This document shows positions 36,081 to 45,061 of a DNA stretch of 64,000 bases, piece by piece. Where the stretch lies: positions 620,001 to 684,000 of the forward strand of contig NZ_JALGBH010000002.1 in assembly GCF_022809115.1 (NCBI RefSeq), in the 5' to 3' direction. The position numbers were made by a program, and so were the translations under genes. The notes under the pieces were generated by a model. It did no database searches and was not told the DNA's origin. It saw only the letters and a program-made list of their open reading frames with translations. How positions within the stretch are numbered: the stretch's first letter is position 1; every line of letters begins with the position of its first letter. Source of the stretch: Pedobacter montanisoli (GTDB taxonomy: Bacteria; Bacteroidota; Bacteroidia; Sphingobacteriales; Sphingobacteriaceae).

Positions 36081-37867
36081 GAACCAGACTATTATTCTTT
36101 ATCATCCTATTTTTTAGCTGTTTTTTAGCCCAGGCGCAAACCGCTGTAAATTACAATCAGAGCAATTTAGCCAAAAGAGTAACCTTAGATCTTAAATATA
36201 ATCGTATAAGCGATGTATTACAGAAAATAAGCAATGCAGGAAAATTTTACTTCGCTTATAATGGGGCCTTGTTCAAACAAGACAGCGTAGTTAACCTCAA
36301 TGTAAAAAATATAGCTGTGCGTGATGTATTGGACCAGCTTTTTGAAGGTAAAGTAGCTTATAAAGAAAACGAGGAATATATCATTTTAAGGTATGCTGCA
36401 AATCGGTTTTCTATAGAGGCAGAAAGTATTGTTACAGCAGAAAACCTTTATGCTATTACCGGTTATGTGGTAGATATACAGACAGGTAAAAGAGTAAAAA
36501 ATGCCAGTGTCTATGAAAAACGCTTATTGCAATCGGCGCTTACGGATGAAGAAGGTACTTTTAACCTCAAATTTAAGGGTGAGCATAAATCAATTGTATT
36601 AACGGCAAGTAAAGAGAATTACCGTGATACATCTCTTGTATTTTTATCCAGTATAAATGTAAAACCTCAGGGCTATGATGATCCCGATAAGGAAAAAGGA
36701 ACGCTTTTTTCAGATATGCTGGATAACTTTCGTATAAGCCGTTGGTTTACTTCTTCAAAGCAACGTATTCAAAATATTAACATACCCAATTTTTTAGCCA
36801 ATATGCCTATACAAGCCTCTTTAACACCGGGTTTAAGCTCGCAGGGTAAAATGAGTACAAGTGTAGTCAATAAATTTTCGTTAAATCTTATAGGCGGTTA
36901 TACAGCCGGAGTTGACGGTATGGAGATCGCAGGAGTTTTTAATCTTGACAAAGGAAATGTACAATATGTACAGGTGGCAGGTGCATTTAATGTGGTGGGA
37001 GGATTGACCAAAGGCGTGCAAATAGCAGGAGCATTAAATATAAACGGACAAGATGTTAAAGGTGTTCAGGTATCGGGTGCTTTTAATAATGTGCAGCGAA
37101 ACATGGAGGGTGTACAAGTATCAGGTTTAAATTATGTAAGACGTTCAGCAAAAGCAGTTCAGATATCGGCCGTAGGAAATATTATAACCGATGACCTGCA
37201 AGGTTTACAGATTACCGGAATTGGTAATGTTGTAAGTAAAAACACAAAAGGGGTTCAAATAGCAGCTTTGGGTAATATCACATCAGGATTAATGCGAGGG
37301 ATACAGATATCGGGTATTTTTAACTATGCCAAGTCAAATAAAGGTTTGCAGATCGGGTTGATTAATGCGGCTGATTCTTCATCTGGCGTTAGTTTAGGCT
37401 TGTTTAATTTCGTTAAGAACGGTTATCATAAAATCAGCATTTCTTCAAATGAATTGATTAATGCCAACATAGCTTTTAAAAGTGGCAATGCCAACCTGTA
37501 CACCATATTTATGTTGGGCAAGAACTTTGTTAAAGATGAAAATATAGAAACCTTTGGTTTGGGATTTGGACATGATTTTTTTGCAGGAAAACTGTTTTCT
37601 GTGGCTGCTGAGCTAAGTGCCCAACATCTTTACCTCGGGCAGTGGGACTATGTCAATATTTTAAACAAATTTCAGCTTAACCTACAATTCCGTGTTTTTA
37701 AAGGATTGAGTATATACGGTGGGCCTGTTGCCAATTATTATGTGACCAATGCTCCTGCAGATTATAGGAGTCCTGTAGGCTACAAACAAATAGATCCTGC
37801 TAATAGTAAAATCATCAGAGGTCACAAGGGCTGGTTAGGATGGAATGCAGGAATTACTTTGTTTTAA
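36077..37867 (+). CDS. STN-domain surface protein with a GVQ(V/I)SG repeat array
   Basis: A 596-residue secreted protein (signal peptide residues 1-20). After it comes an STN (secretin/TonB short N-terminal) domain at about 32-110 (RVTLDLKYNRISDVLQKISN), the module by which FecA and SusC receptors contact FecR. A carboxypeptidase-regulatory-like domain follows (ITGYVVDIQTGKRVKNASVY, about 132-190). Then, instead of a TonB plug and 22-strand barrel, there are about eleven 16-residue repeats between residues about 277 and 450 (KGVQVSGAFNNVQRNM, KGVQIAALGNITSGLM) and a C-terminal domain (NFVKNG, KSGNANLYTIFMLGKNF, IYGGPVANYY) also present in the protein at 31211. I infer a non-transporting FecR partner. 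Confidence 0.8.
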   Translation: MRTRLLFFIILFFSCFLAQAQTAVNYNQSNLAKRVTLDLKYNRISDVLQKISNAGKFYFAYNGALFKQDSVVNLNVKNIAVRDVLDQLFEGKVAYKENEEYIILRYAANRFSIEAESIVTAENLYAITGYVVDIQTGKRVKNASVYEKRLLQSALTDEEGTFNLKFKGEHKSIVLTASKENYRDTSLVFLSSINVKPQGYDDPDKEKGTLFSDMLDNFRISRWFTSSKQRIQNINIPNFLANMPIQASLTPGLSSQGKMSTSVVNKFSLNLIGGYTAGVDGMEIAGVFNLDKGNVQYVQVAGAFNVVGGLTKGVQIAGALNINGQDVKGVQVSGAFNNVQRNMEGVQVSGLNYVRRSAKAVQISAVGNIITDDLQGLQITGIGNVVSKNTKGVQIAALGNITSGLMRGIQISGIFNYAKSNKGLQIGLINAADSSSGVSLGLFNFVKNGYHKISISSNELINANIAFKSGNANLYTIFMLGKNFVKDENIETFGLGFGHDFFAGKLFSVAAELSAQHLYLGQWDYVNILNKFQLNLQFRVFKGLSIYGGPVANYYVTNAPADYRSPVGYKQIDPANSKIIRGHKGWLGWNAGITLF

Positions 37868-38026
37868 GATAATAGGGTGCGTCACCTGACTTGGAACGAA
37901 GTGTAAAGCTACGGAGTAAATTCATTTCAGGGTCTATAGACTTTGATTAAAATAACACTTTTCTTGTAGATGCAAGTTCAGCATGACAACTACGAGTTAA
38001 TCAGGGTATTTTGCAATAAACAAAAA
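37868..38026. other. Intergenic region with a REP-like repeat
   Basis: The stretch between convergent genes shows no coding signal. It contains the weak repeat copy at 37969-37988 and ends at the terminator of the OPT gene at 38027-38050. Confidence 0.5.
37969..37988 (+). repeat. REP-like intergenic repeat, copy C (diverged)
   Basis: GATGCAAGTTCAGCATGACA, matching copies A (11974) and B (44234) in the AGTTCAG-n-ATGA core but diverged before it. It is intergenic like the others. Confidence 0.4.
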
Positions 38027-38050
38027 AGGTGCAGCAATCATGCTACACCT
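38027..38050 (-). terminator. Terminator of the OPT transporter gene
   Basis: AGGTGCAGCA pairs with TGCTACACCT with one mismatch and a 4-base loop. On the minus strand it is followed by TTTTTTG. It lies 22 bases past the stop of the 38072-40126 gene. Confidence 0.75.
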
Positions 38051-38071
38051 GTAATCTTAGTGTATAATAAC

Positions 38072-40126
38072 CTATAATTCTTCCTGCTTTTTCATACTAA
38101 TTCTATACAATACAAAAGCCATGATTAAAAAGAAGATAACGCCCAATAACTGGTAACCGCCATCTCCTAAAATCTGAGTAAGGAAAGTTTCTGTATTTAC
38201 CTTTCCTAAATTGTCATTTACCGAAGGAATAACCGTTAAAATAGCCACTATAACTCCTGCAATGGCACCTCCGGCCACTAAGCCTGTGGCAAATAAATTA
38301 CCCGGTGCAATTTCTTCTTCTTCGGCAGATTTGGTTTTTTTCTTTTCTCTCCAGTTTACAATACCTTTAACCGCACCACCAGCAAAAATGGGAAGGGTAG
38401 TAGATAAAGGCAGATAAGCACCAACAGCAAAAGACAAAGCATTTATGCCGCAAAGTTCTATGGTAATCGCTATAAAAACACCAACCAATACATATTGCCA
38501 GTCTAAGTTAAAAGAAAGCATACCTTTAATTAAAGTAGCCATTAATGTAGCTTGTGGAGCAGCATATTTTTCTGTACCTATAGCATGGGTAATGCCCTGA
38601 TTAAGCATTTCAGTAGTAGGGGTATCTAAGATCCTTACAGTTACGCCAATTACGATCGAAGAAACAATAGCCCCTATAAATAAGGCTAATTGCTGGTATT
38701 TAGGCGTTGCACCCACAATATACCCAGTTTTCAAATCTTGAGATGTAGCTCCAGCATTAGCTGCGGCAATACAGATCATGCCACCTACAACCAAAGCCAT
38801 AGGTTCATATATTTTTCCTGTCCACCCAACAGCAATAAACACCAGACAGGTTCCCATAATAGTAGCTATAGTCATACCCGAAATTGGGTTGTTGCTTGAA
38901 CCGATTAAACCTACAATACGACTTGAAACCGTAACGAAGAATGCGCCAAAAACAATCACTAAAAGACCAATAATCAGTTTATTTACGATACTGTCGCCCG
39001 GTATTTGTGGTAAAATAGCCATTAAAATAATCAGGGCTAAACTTCCTAAGGCTACCACTTTTAAAGAAAGATCACGCTCAGTACGTTTAACCTCTGCCTT
39101 TTCATCTTTATTTTTAATGGAACCTAAACTATCTTTAAATGAAGAAACAATGGTAGGAATGGTTTTTAATAGGGTAATGAAACCACCTGCAGCAACGGCG
39201 CCTGCACCAATCTGTTTCACAAAAGCTTGATAAATGGCTCTTGGATAATCTGCAAAAGTATGTGTAAGAGGATCCCATCCGCCTACGCCACCCGGTTTAG
39301 TGATATCGGCAAGCATGCCTAATTTAATCAATTGTTTGGCCGCAATAACAGGATCTATCAAAGTAGCTAACAAAGGGATAATGCCCAGCCATGCCAATAC
39401 ACCACCGGCAACCAGTACGCCTGCAATTTTAGGTCCTATGATATAACCCACGCCTAAATATTCAGGTGTAATTTCACCACTTACCTGTGCTGAAGGGAGG
39501 AACTTATTGGCCTGTTTGGTTGCCCATGTTGGGGCTTCTGCTATTAAATGGAAAACTTTTTGCAATAAGGCATAAACCAGTGAAAATCCTAAACCCCAAA
39601 AAGCTGTTTTGGCAAAGTTTCCTCCTTTTTCACCGGCTTCTAATACCGATGCACAAGCTGTACCTTCTGGATATGGCAGGTTTTTGTGTTCTTTTACAAT
39701 GAGCGATTTACGCAAAGGTATCATCATTAAAGTACCCAAAGCGCCCCCTAAAATAGCCAGTATAAGAATGGTCATGTAATTAAAAAAAGCATCACCTGTA
39801 CTTTGCCTACTTTCGCTCACACTTAGAAACAAAAATCCCGGAAGGGTAAAAACTACACCTGCAGCAATGGATTCGCCTGCCGAACCTGTAGTCTGGATAA
39901 TGTTATTTTCTAAGATAGTGGTCTTAAAAAAACGTTTGCCTAAGGTTATGGCTAAAACAGCGATAGGAATAGAAGCAGAAACTGTTAATCCCGCTTTCAA
40001 GGCCAGATAAACGGTTGCAGCACCAAAAATAATGCCTGCAATACAACCTAATAAAATAGATTTTATGGTAAACTCGGCCATTTTTTGTTCGGCCGGAACA
40101 AAGGGTTTAAAATCTTCGGAACTCAT
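38072..40126 (-). CDS. OPT family oligopeptide transporter
   Basis: A 684-residue polytopic transporter of the OPT superfamily, which moves peptides or metal chelates with protons. It has many hydrophobic helices and the conserved features IGPKIAGVLVAGGVLAW (about 230), GGWDPLTHTF and ATTSQDLKTG-type loop, here GATSQDLKTGYIVGATPKYQQ (about 460). Length is in the range of bacterial OPT proteins. It is a single-gene unit with its own terminator. Together with the two POT genes it gives this window three peptide-uptake systems, consistent with protein-rich substrates in the habitat. The substrate is not predictable. Confidence 0.92.
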   Translation of the reverse strand: MSSEDFKPFVPAEQKMAEFTIKSILLGCIAGIIFGAATVYLALKAGLTVSASIPIAVLAITLGKRFFKTTILENNIIQTTGSAGESIAAGVVFTLPGFLFLSVSESRQSTGDAFFNYMTILILAILGGALGTLMMIPLRKSLIVKEHKNLPYPEGTACASVLEAGEKGGNFAKTAFWGLGFSLVYALLQKVFHLIAEAPTWATKQANKFLPSAQVSGEITPEYLGVGYIIGPKIAGVLVAGGVLAWLGIIPLLATLIDPVIAAKQLIKLGMLADITKPGGVGGWDPLTHTFADYPRAIYQAFVKQIGAGAVAAGGFITLLKTIPTIVSSFKDSLGSIKNKDEKAEVKRTERDLSLKVVALGSLALIILMAILPQIPGDSIVNKLIIGLLVIVFGAFFVTVSSRIVGLIGSSNNPISGMTIATIMGTCLVFIAVGWTGKIYEPMALVVGGMICIAAANAGATSQDLKTGYIVGATPKYQQLALFIGAIVSSIVIGVTVRILDTPTTEMLNQGITHAIGTEKYAAPQATLMATLIKGMLSFNLDWQYVLVGVFIAITIELCGINALSFAVGAYLPLSTTLPIFAGGAVKGIVNWREKKKTKSAEEEEIAPGNLFATGLVAGGAIAGVIVAILTVIPSVNDNLGKVNTETFLTQILGDGGYQLLGVIFFLIMAFVLYRISMKKQEEL

Positions 40127-40297
40127 TTAAGAAATTTTTAGGAAAATAAAATTACAAATATTAAGCAATTATGGAATAGCTAAAATGATAACGTTCAGTA
40201 AATCAATAACAAAAGAAACAAGTTAGAAATTAGAACTTAACAATTGGTAAATCTAATTTAAAACTCAAAATAACCGTTTAAATTAAGGTCTAAATAG

Positions 40298-40305
40298 TAC
40301 ATTTG
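40298..40305 (+). promoter_or_regulatory. -7 element of gmhB
   Basis: TACATTTG, a full TAnnTTTG match, 15 bases before the gmhB ATG, implying a leader of only about 8 bases. Confidence 0.45.
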
Positions 40306-40319
40306 TGCTTTAGACGAAA

Positions 40320-40820
40320 ATGACTAACAAAGCTATATTTTTAGATCGCGACGGTGTTTTAAATAAGGAAATCGGCGATTATATCTGTAGGGTTGATGAC
40401 TTTGAAGTGCTTACCTATCAGATACCTGTACTGAAACGTTTTTTTGATGAAGACTACATGCTTATTGTTATCACCAATCAAGGCGGACTGGCGTTAAAAA
40501 GATATACTGAAGAAGAACTAGCCATGATGCACCAAATCTTAAAACAAACTTATGTAAAACAAGGTGCCGATATTACTGCTTTTTATTACTGCAAGCACCA
40601 CCCAACAGTAGATGGAGAATGCAAATGTCGTAAGCCTAAATCGGGAATGGTTTTAGATGCTATTGATATGTTTGATATAGATCCTGAGCAGTCTGTAATG
40701 ATAGGTGATAAACCGCGTGATGTTGAAGCAGCCAATGGCGCAGGTGTAAAAGGCATTTTAATAGAGCCTAATCAGCAATTAGATTATGATGAAATCAAAG
40801 CTGTTCTAAACGGTAAATAA
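40320..40820 (+). CDS. gmhB: D-glycero-beta-D-manno-heptose 1,7-bisphosphate 7-phosphatase family (HAD)
   Basis: A 166-residue HAD-IIIA phosphatase. Motif I is FLDRDGVLN (nucleophile Asp at about residue 9), motif II ITNQGG (about 50), the zinc-binding loop CKHHPTVDGECKCRKP lies at about 93-108 and motif IV is MIGDKPRDVEAANGAG (about 130). The zinc loop with its Cys and His ligands is characteristic of GmhB, which removes the 7-phosphate of heptose-1,7-bisphosphate during LPS core heptose synthesis. No other heptose gene lies alongside, so a broader HAD substrate cannot be excluded. It precedes thrS. Confidence 0.85.
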   Translation: MTNKAIFLDRDGVLNKEIGDYICRVDDFEVLTYQIPVLKRFFDEDYMLIVITNQGGLALKRYTEEELAMMHQILKQTYVKQGADITAFYYCKHHPTVDGECKCRKPKSGMVLDAIDMFDIDPEQSVMIGDKPRDVEAANGAGVKGILIEPNQQLDYDEIKAVLNGK

Positions 40821-40867
40821 ACCCTGTTTATCTGCGAAATTGGTCTTATAATTAAGAATCTAATTAC

Positions 40868-40875
40868 TATCTTTG
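40868..40875 (+). promoter_or_regulatory. -7 element of the thrS-infC-rpmI-rplT operon
   Basis: TATCTTTG matches TAnnTTTG fully and lies 71 bases before the thrS ATG. It is the only clear -7 element in the 125-base gap after gmhB. A TTG at 40840-40842 is 25 bases away, longer than usual. Confidence 0.45.
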
Positions 40876-40945
40876 TGAAAAATAAATCACACACGTAAGT
40901 GATTTTGCAAAACAATTTATTTTAAACTTTAAATCATAGTTGTAG

Positions 40946-42871
40946 ATGATTAACATTACTTTACCTGATGGCTCTGTACGTCAGTATGAAAAGGGCGTAA
41001 ATGCCCATCAGATTGCTCTATCAATCTCAGAAGGCTTAGCAAGAAATGTATTGGCAGCAGAAGTGAACGGAGAAGTTTGGGACAGTTCACGTCCAATTGA
41101 GAACGATTCTACGGTTAAATTATTAACCTGGAATGATCCACAGGGAAAATCTACTTTTTGGCACTCATCAGCTCACTTAATGGCTGAGGCTTTGGAAGCA
41201 CTTTATCCGGGCACTAAATTTGGTATTGGTCCGGCTATTGAGACAGGTTTTTACTACGATGTAGATTTTGGCGATCGCGAGTTCTCATCTGATGATTTCA
41301 AGCAGATTGAAGATAAAATGCTTGAACTGGCTAAACAAAAAGAAGTTTTTGAACGTGAAAACGTAAGTAAAGCCGATGCTATAAAGTATTTTACTGAAAA
41401 AGGCGATGAGTACAAATTAGACCTCATAGATGGTTTACAAGACGGTCAGATTACTTTCTATACACAAGGAAATTTTACTGATTTGTGTCGTGGGCCACAC
41501 ATCCCAAATACAGGTTTTATCAAAGCTATAAAGCTGATGAACGTTGCCGGAGCTTACTGGCGTGGCGATGAAACCAAAAAACAATTGACCCGTATTTATG
41601 GTGTTACTTTCCCTAAAGCGAGTGAGCTTACTGAATATCTTCATATGATTGAAGAGGCTAAGAAGCGTGATCACCGTAAATTAGGTAAAGAATTGGAACT
41701 GTTTACTTTTTCTGAAAAAGTAGGTATGGGTTTACCGATGTGGTTACCTAAAGGAACTGCTTTGCGTGAGCGTTTGGTACAATTCTTAACTAAGGCGCAG
41801 CAAAAAACAGGTTACGAGCAAGTAATTACACCTCATATTGGTCATAAGAATTTATACATTACTTCAGGCCATTATGAAAAATATGGTAAAGACAGCTTTC
41901 AGCCTATAAAAACACCACAAGAAGGTGAGGAGTTCTTATTAAAACCAATGAACTGTCCGCATCACTGCGAATTATATAAATTTAAACCACGTTCATACAA
42001 AGATCTTCCGGTTCGTTTTGCAGAATTTGGTACCGTATATCGTTATGAGCAAAGTGGAGAGCTGCATGGCTTAACCCGTGTACGTGGCTTTACTCAGGAC
42101 GATGCGCATTTGTTCTGCCGCCCTGATCAGGTAAAAGAAGAATTTAAGAAGGTGATAGATTTGGTGTTGCATGTTTTTAGTGCTTTAGGCTTTACAGAAT
42201 ATGTGGCACAGATATCGTTAAGAGATCCTGAAAATAAATCTAAATACATTGGTTCTGATGAAAACTGGAGATTGGCAGAGCAGGCCATTATCGAATCGGC
42301 AGAGGAGAAAGGTTTGCCTACTGTAGTAGAGTATGGCGAAGCAGCGTTTTATGGGCCTAAATTAGATTTTATGGTTCGTGATGCGCTAGGTAGAAAATGG
42401 CAACTAGGGACCATTCAGGTTGACTACAATTTACCTGAGCGTTTTGAACTTGAATATACAGGTAGCGATAATCAAAAACACAGACCGGTAATGATACACA
42501 GGGCACCTTTTGGTTCTATGGAACGCTTTGTTGCTGTACTGATAGAACACTGTGCTGGTAATTTCCCATTATGGTTGTCGCCCGAGCAATATATTATTCT
42601 TCCTATCTCAGAAAAATATGAAGAATATGCAAAAAAAGTTTCAGAAGAGCTAAATAATTCCGATATTCGCGGTCTGATTGACTTCCGTGATGAGAAAATT
42701 GGAAGGAAAATCAGAGATGCTGAGGTTAAAAAACTGCCTTATATGTTAATTATAGGGGAGAAAGAGATGGAAGAAGGCAAAGTTTCAGTTCGTAAACACG
42801 GCGAAGGAGATTTAGGCTCGATGACTTTAGCAGAATTTAGCGCATTAATTAATAAAGAAGTAACAGTTTAA
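40946..42871 (+). CDS. thrS: Threonyl-tRNA synthetase
   Basis: A 641-residue class II aminoacyl-tRNA synthetase of normal length. The N-terminal TGS domain ([20 protein letters not shown]) and a Thr/Ala-tRNA editing (SAD) domain ([20 protein letters not shown]) precede the catalytic core. The zinc Cys/His cluster is [10 protein letters not shown] (about residue 334), motif 2 is in [20 protein letters not shown] (about 365-384) and motif 3 in [11 protein letters not shown] (about 515). The C-terminal anticodon-binding domain is complete. The infC start lies within 12 bases of its stop. Confidence 0.98.
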   Translation: MINITLPDGSVRQYEKGVNAHQIALSISEGLARNVLAAEVNGEVWDSSRPIENDSTVKLLTWNDPQGKSTFWHSSAHLMAEALEALYPGTKFGIGPAIETGFYYDVDFGDREFSSDDFKQIEDKMLELAKQKEVFERENVSKADAIKYFTEKGDEYKLDLIDGLQDGQITFYTQGNFTDLCRGPHIPNTGFIKAIKLMNVAGAYWRGDETKKQLTRIYGVTFPKASELTEYLHMIEEAKKRDHRKLGKELELFTFSEKVGMGLPMWLPKGTALRERLVQFLTKAQQKTGYEQVITPHIGHKNLYITSGHYEKYGKDSFQPIKTPQEGEEFLLKPMNCPHHCELYKFKPRSYKDLPVRFAEFGTVYRYEQSGELHGLTRVRGFTQDDAHLFCRPDQVKEEFKKVIDLVLHVFSALGFTEYVAQISLRDPENKSKYIGSDENWRLAEQAIIESAEEKGLPTVVEYGEAAFYGPKLDFMVRDALGRKWQLGTIQVDYNLPERFELEYTGSDNQKHRPVMIHRAPFGSMERFVAVLIEHCAGNFPLWLSPEQYIILPISEKYEEYAKKVSEELNNSDIRGLIDFRDEKIGRKIRDAEVKKLPYMLIIGEKEMEEGKVSVRKHGEGDLGSMTLAEFSALINKEVTV

Positions 42872-42882
42872 CAATTAAGCAT

Positions 42883-43455
42883 TTGGCATTAGGAAGACCA
42901 GGATTTAATAGGGGGCCGCGAGCACCTTTTAAAAAGAAAGAAGCAGAACACAGAATTAATGAGTTTATAACGGCTCAGGAAGTTAGGCTAGCTGGAGATA
43001 ATGTAGAGCAGGGTATTTATCCTTTGTCAAAAGCATTGGCAATTGCTGATGAGCTTGAATTGGATTTGGTAGAGATTTCTCCAAATGCCAATCCACCGGT
43101 TTGCCGTATCATGGATTATAGTAAATTCCTGTACGAGCAAAAGAAAAAGCAAAAGGAAATTAAAGCCAATGCTAAGCAGACCGTTATCAAGGAAATCCGT
43201 TTCGGACCTAATACGAACGAGCATGATTTCCAGTTTAAGTTAAAACATGCTATCAGCTTTTTAGAGAACGGTGAAAAAGTTAGGGCTTATGTACACTTTA
43301 AAGGTAGAGCCATTGTTTACAAAGAACAAGGTGAAATTTTATTGTTAAAGTTTGCACAGGCTTTAGAAGAAGTAGGCAAGGTAGAATTGCTACCTAAGCT
43401 AGAAGGTAAACGTATGTTCTTAACCGTAGCGCCTAAAGCAACAGTAAAAAAATAG
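42883..43455 (+). CDS. infC: Translation initiation factor IF-3
   Basis: A 190-residue IF-3, with the N-domain ([20 protein letters not shown]) and C-domain ([20 protein letters not shown]) joined by a Lys-rich linker, and the conserved [21 protein letters not shown]. No ATG lies in frame: the start read here is TTG at 42883, with an alternative ATT three codons upstream at 42874 (12 bases from the in-frame stop that bounds it). IF-3 rejects non-AUG starts, so a non-AUG codon is the known basis of infC autoregulation in E. coli, where it is AUU. The initiator here may be either codon. Confidence 0.95.
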   Translation: MALGRPGFNRGPRAPFKKKEAEHRINEFITAQEVRLAGDNVEQGIYPLSKALAIADELELDLVEISPNANPPVCRIMDYSKFLYEQKKKQKEIKANAKQTVIKEIRFGPNTNEHDFQFKLKHAISFLENGEKVRAYVHFKGRAIVYKEQGEILLLKFAQALEEVGKVELLPKLEGKRMFLTVAPKATVKK

Positions 43456-43480
43456 TAAACTATATAAATTAAAACAGGTT

Positions 43481-43681
43481 ATGCCAAAAATGAAAACCAA
43501 TTCCAGTGCCAAAAAGCGTTTTTCGCTTACTGGAACAGGTAAAATTGCAAGAAAGAACGCCTACAAAAGCCACATCTTAACTAAGAAAAGCACTAAACGT
43601 AAGCGTAACTTAGGCCAGACTAGTCTGGTAAATGATGCAGATATGGGCAACGTTAAACGTATGCTTTGCATCGGTAAGTAA
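43481..43681 (+). CDS. rpmI: 50S ribosomal protein L35
   Basis: A 66-residue basic ribosomal protein with the L35 core [37 protein letters not shown]. It lies 25 bases after infC and 76 bases before rplT in the conserved order thrS-infC-rpmI-rplT, which in most bacteria is one operon controlled by L20 and IF-3. Length is normal. Confidence 0.97.
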   Translation: MPKMKTNSSAKKRFSLTGTGKIARKNAYKSHILTKKSTKRKRNLGQTSLVNDADMGNVKRMLCIGK

Positions 43682-43757
43682 TCAATTTTTTAACCAGATA
43701 CTCGGTCGATCAAGTTTGCTTTAAAAAGCAACACCGCTTATCAAAAAACAACACATT

Positions 43758-44102
43758 ATGCCTCGTTCGGTAAACGTAGTAGCTGCAAGACGCAGAAGAA
43801 AAAAAGTCCTAAATATGGCCAAAGGCTATTGGGGCTCAAGAAGCAAAGTTTTTACTATTGCTAAAAACACGGTTGAAAAAGGTTTGCAATATGCATACCG
43901 TGACCGTAAAGCTAAAAAAAGAGAGTTTCGTGCATTATGGATCCAGCGTATTAACGCCGGAGCTCGTGAGCATGGCATTTCTTACTCGCAATTAATTGGT
44001 AAGTTAGCTGCTAAAAACATCGGTTTAAACCGTAAAGTATTAGCTGATTTAGCAATGAACAACAAGGAAGCTTTTAAAGCTGTAATTGATGCGGTAAAAT
44101 AA
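43758..44102 (+). CDS. rplT: 50S ribosomal protein L20
   Basis: A 114-residue L20, starting [20 protein letters not shown], with the conserved [20 protein letters not shown] and the globular C-terminal RNA-binding half [20 protein letters not shown]. It closes the translation operon and is followed by a strong hairpin. L20 is an early 23S rRNA assembly protein and, in other bacteria, represses its own operon. The 76-base gap upstream has no clear mRNA structure that I can identify. Confidence 0.97.
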   Translation: MPRSVNVVAARRRRKKVLNMAKGYWGSRSKVFTIAKNTVEKGLQYAYRDRKAKKREFRALWIQRINAGAREHGISYSQLIGKLAAKNIGLNRKVLADLAMNNKEAFKAVIDAVK

Positions 44103-44120
44103 GAGAAAGAAATTTCTAAT

Positions 44121-44150
44121 AAAAAAGGGAGCAATTTTGCTTCCTTTTTT
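44121..44150 (+). terminator. Terminator of the thrS-infC-rpmI-rplT operon
   Basis: AAAAAAGGGAGCAA pairs with TTGCTTCCTTTTTT with one mismatch across a tight loop, and the right arm ends in T-rich sequence. It lies 19 bases past the L20 stop. Confidence 0.8.
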
Positions 44151-44233
44151 GTTTTGTAGGTTTTTAATAGTTGATTTAAATTATAATCTTAATGCTATTT
44201 TGTTCCTGCATTAACATTCTTTAAAAAGATAGA

Positions 44234-44255
44234 TCCTAAAACGAGTTCAGGATGA
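44234..44255 (+). repeat. REP-like intergenic repeat, copy B
   Basis: TCCTAAAACGAGTTCAGGATGA, 20 of 22 positions identical to copy A at 11974-11995. It lies between the ribosomal operon terminator and the convergent glpF gene. Confidence 0.6.
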
Positions 44256-44311
44256 CGATGAGGTAGAGTTTGAACCATCTTGAATTTGTAAAACCCTTAA
44301 ATTAACAAGGG

Positions 44312-45040
44312 CTAACTTAATATCAAATATAGCATTGCAGCTAAGCTACCGCCTATAATAGGTCCTAATACTGGAACCCAAGCATAAGCCCAGTCTGTTT
44401 TAGCTTTGTCTTTAATGGGTACAATTGCATGTATAATGCGAGGGCCTAAATCTCTTGCCGGGTTCATGGCATAACCAGTTGTGCCGCCTAATGCCAAACC
44501 TAATACCCAAACTAAAAAAGCTACAGGTATTGCACCTATTGAACCCAAACCGATAGGAGTTTTAGGATCTTCTAACTGTGCATTGGTAAAATAAAATATA
44601 ACGAAAAGCAGTACAAATGTGGCCAAAATCTCAGAAAACAGATTGGATGTCAAGTTTCTTATAGCAGGAGCTGTGGCGAAAGGTGCTGCTTTCAGGTTTT
44701 TATCAGCAGTTGCATCAAAATGATCTTTATAGAATAGCCAAACCAGCAAAGAACCTATCATAGCACCGCCTAACTGGGCAAGTGCATATAAAGGGACCTT
44801 AGCCCAGTCAAATTTATGTGCAATGGCCAGTGCTATACTAACAGCAGGGTTTAGGTGAGCACCGCTATAAGGAGCAGCTACTACCACACCTGTAAATACT
44901 GCTAAAGCCCATGCGGTTGTAATTACAATCCATCCGCTGTTATTACCTTTTGTGCCATTTAAAACAACATTAGCCACAACACCGCCACCTAATAAGATCA
45001 TTAGAGCAGTGCCAATAAATTCGGCAGTAAGTTCGTTCAT
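44312..45040 (-). CDS. glpF: Glycerol uptake facilitator (MIP family aquaglyceroporin)
   Basis: A 242-residue six-helix channel of the MIP family. The two NPA boxes are HLNPAVSIALA (about residue 62) and GYAMNPARDLGPR (about 191). The Asp after the second NPAR is typical of the glycerol-conducting branch. The end of the operon is here: glpK stops 21 bases upstream, and no hairpin is obvious before the stop. It lets glycerol diffuse in, where GlpK traps it as glycerol-3-phosphate. Confidence 0.95.
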   Translation of the reverse strand: MNELTAEFIGTALMILLGGGVVANVVLNGTKGNNSGWIVITTAWALAVFTGVVVAAPYSGAHLNPAVSIALAIAHKFDWAKVPLYALAQLGGAMIGSLLVWLFYKDHFDATADKNLKAAPFATAPAIRNLTSNLFSEILATFVLLFVIFYFTNAQLEDPKTPIGLGSIGAIPVAFLVWVLGLALGGTTGYAMNPARDLGPRIIHAIVPIKDKAKTDWAYAWVPVLGPIIGGSLAAMLYLILS

Positions 45041-45061
45041 AGTTTATTTTTTGGTTAAGTT

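Noticed and set aside
43682-43757. A possible L20 mRNA operator in the rpmI-rplT gap.
   Set aside because: No structure resembling the known L20 binding sites could be recognised.
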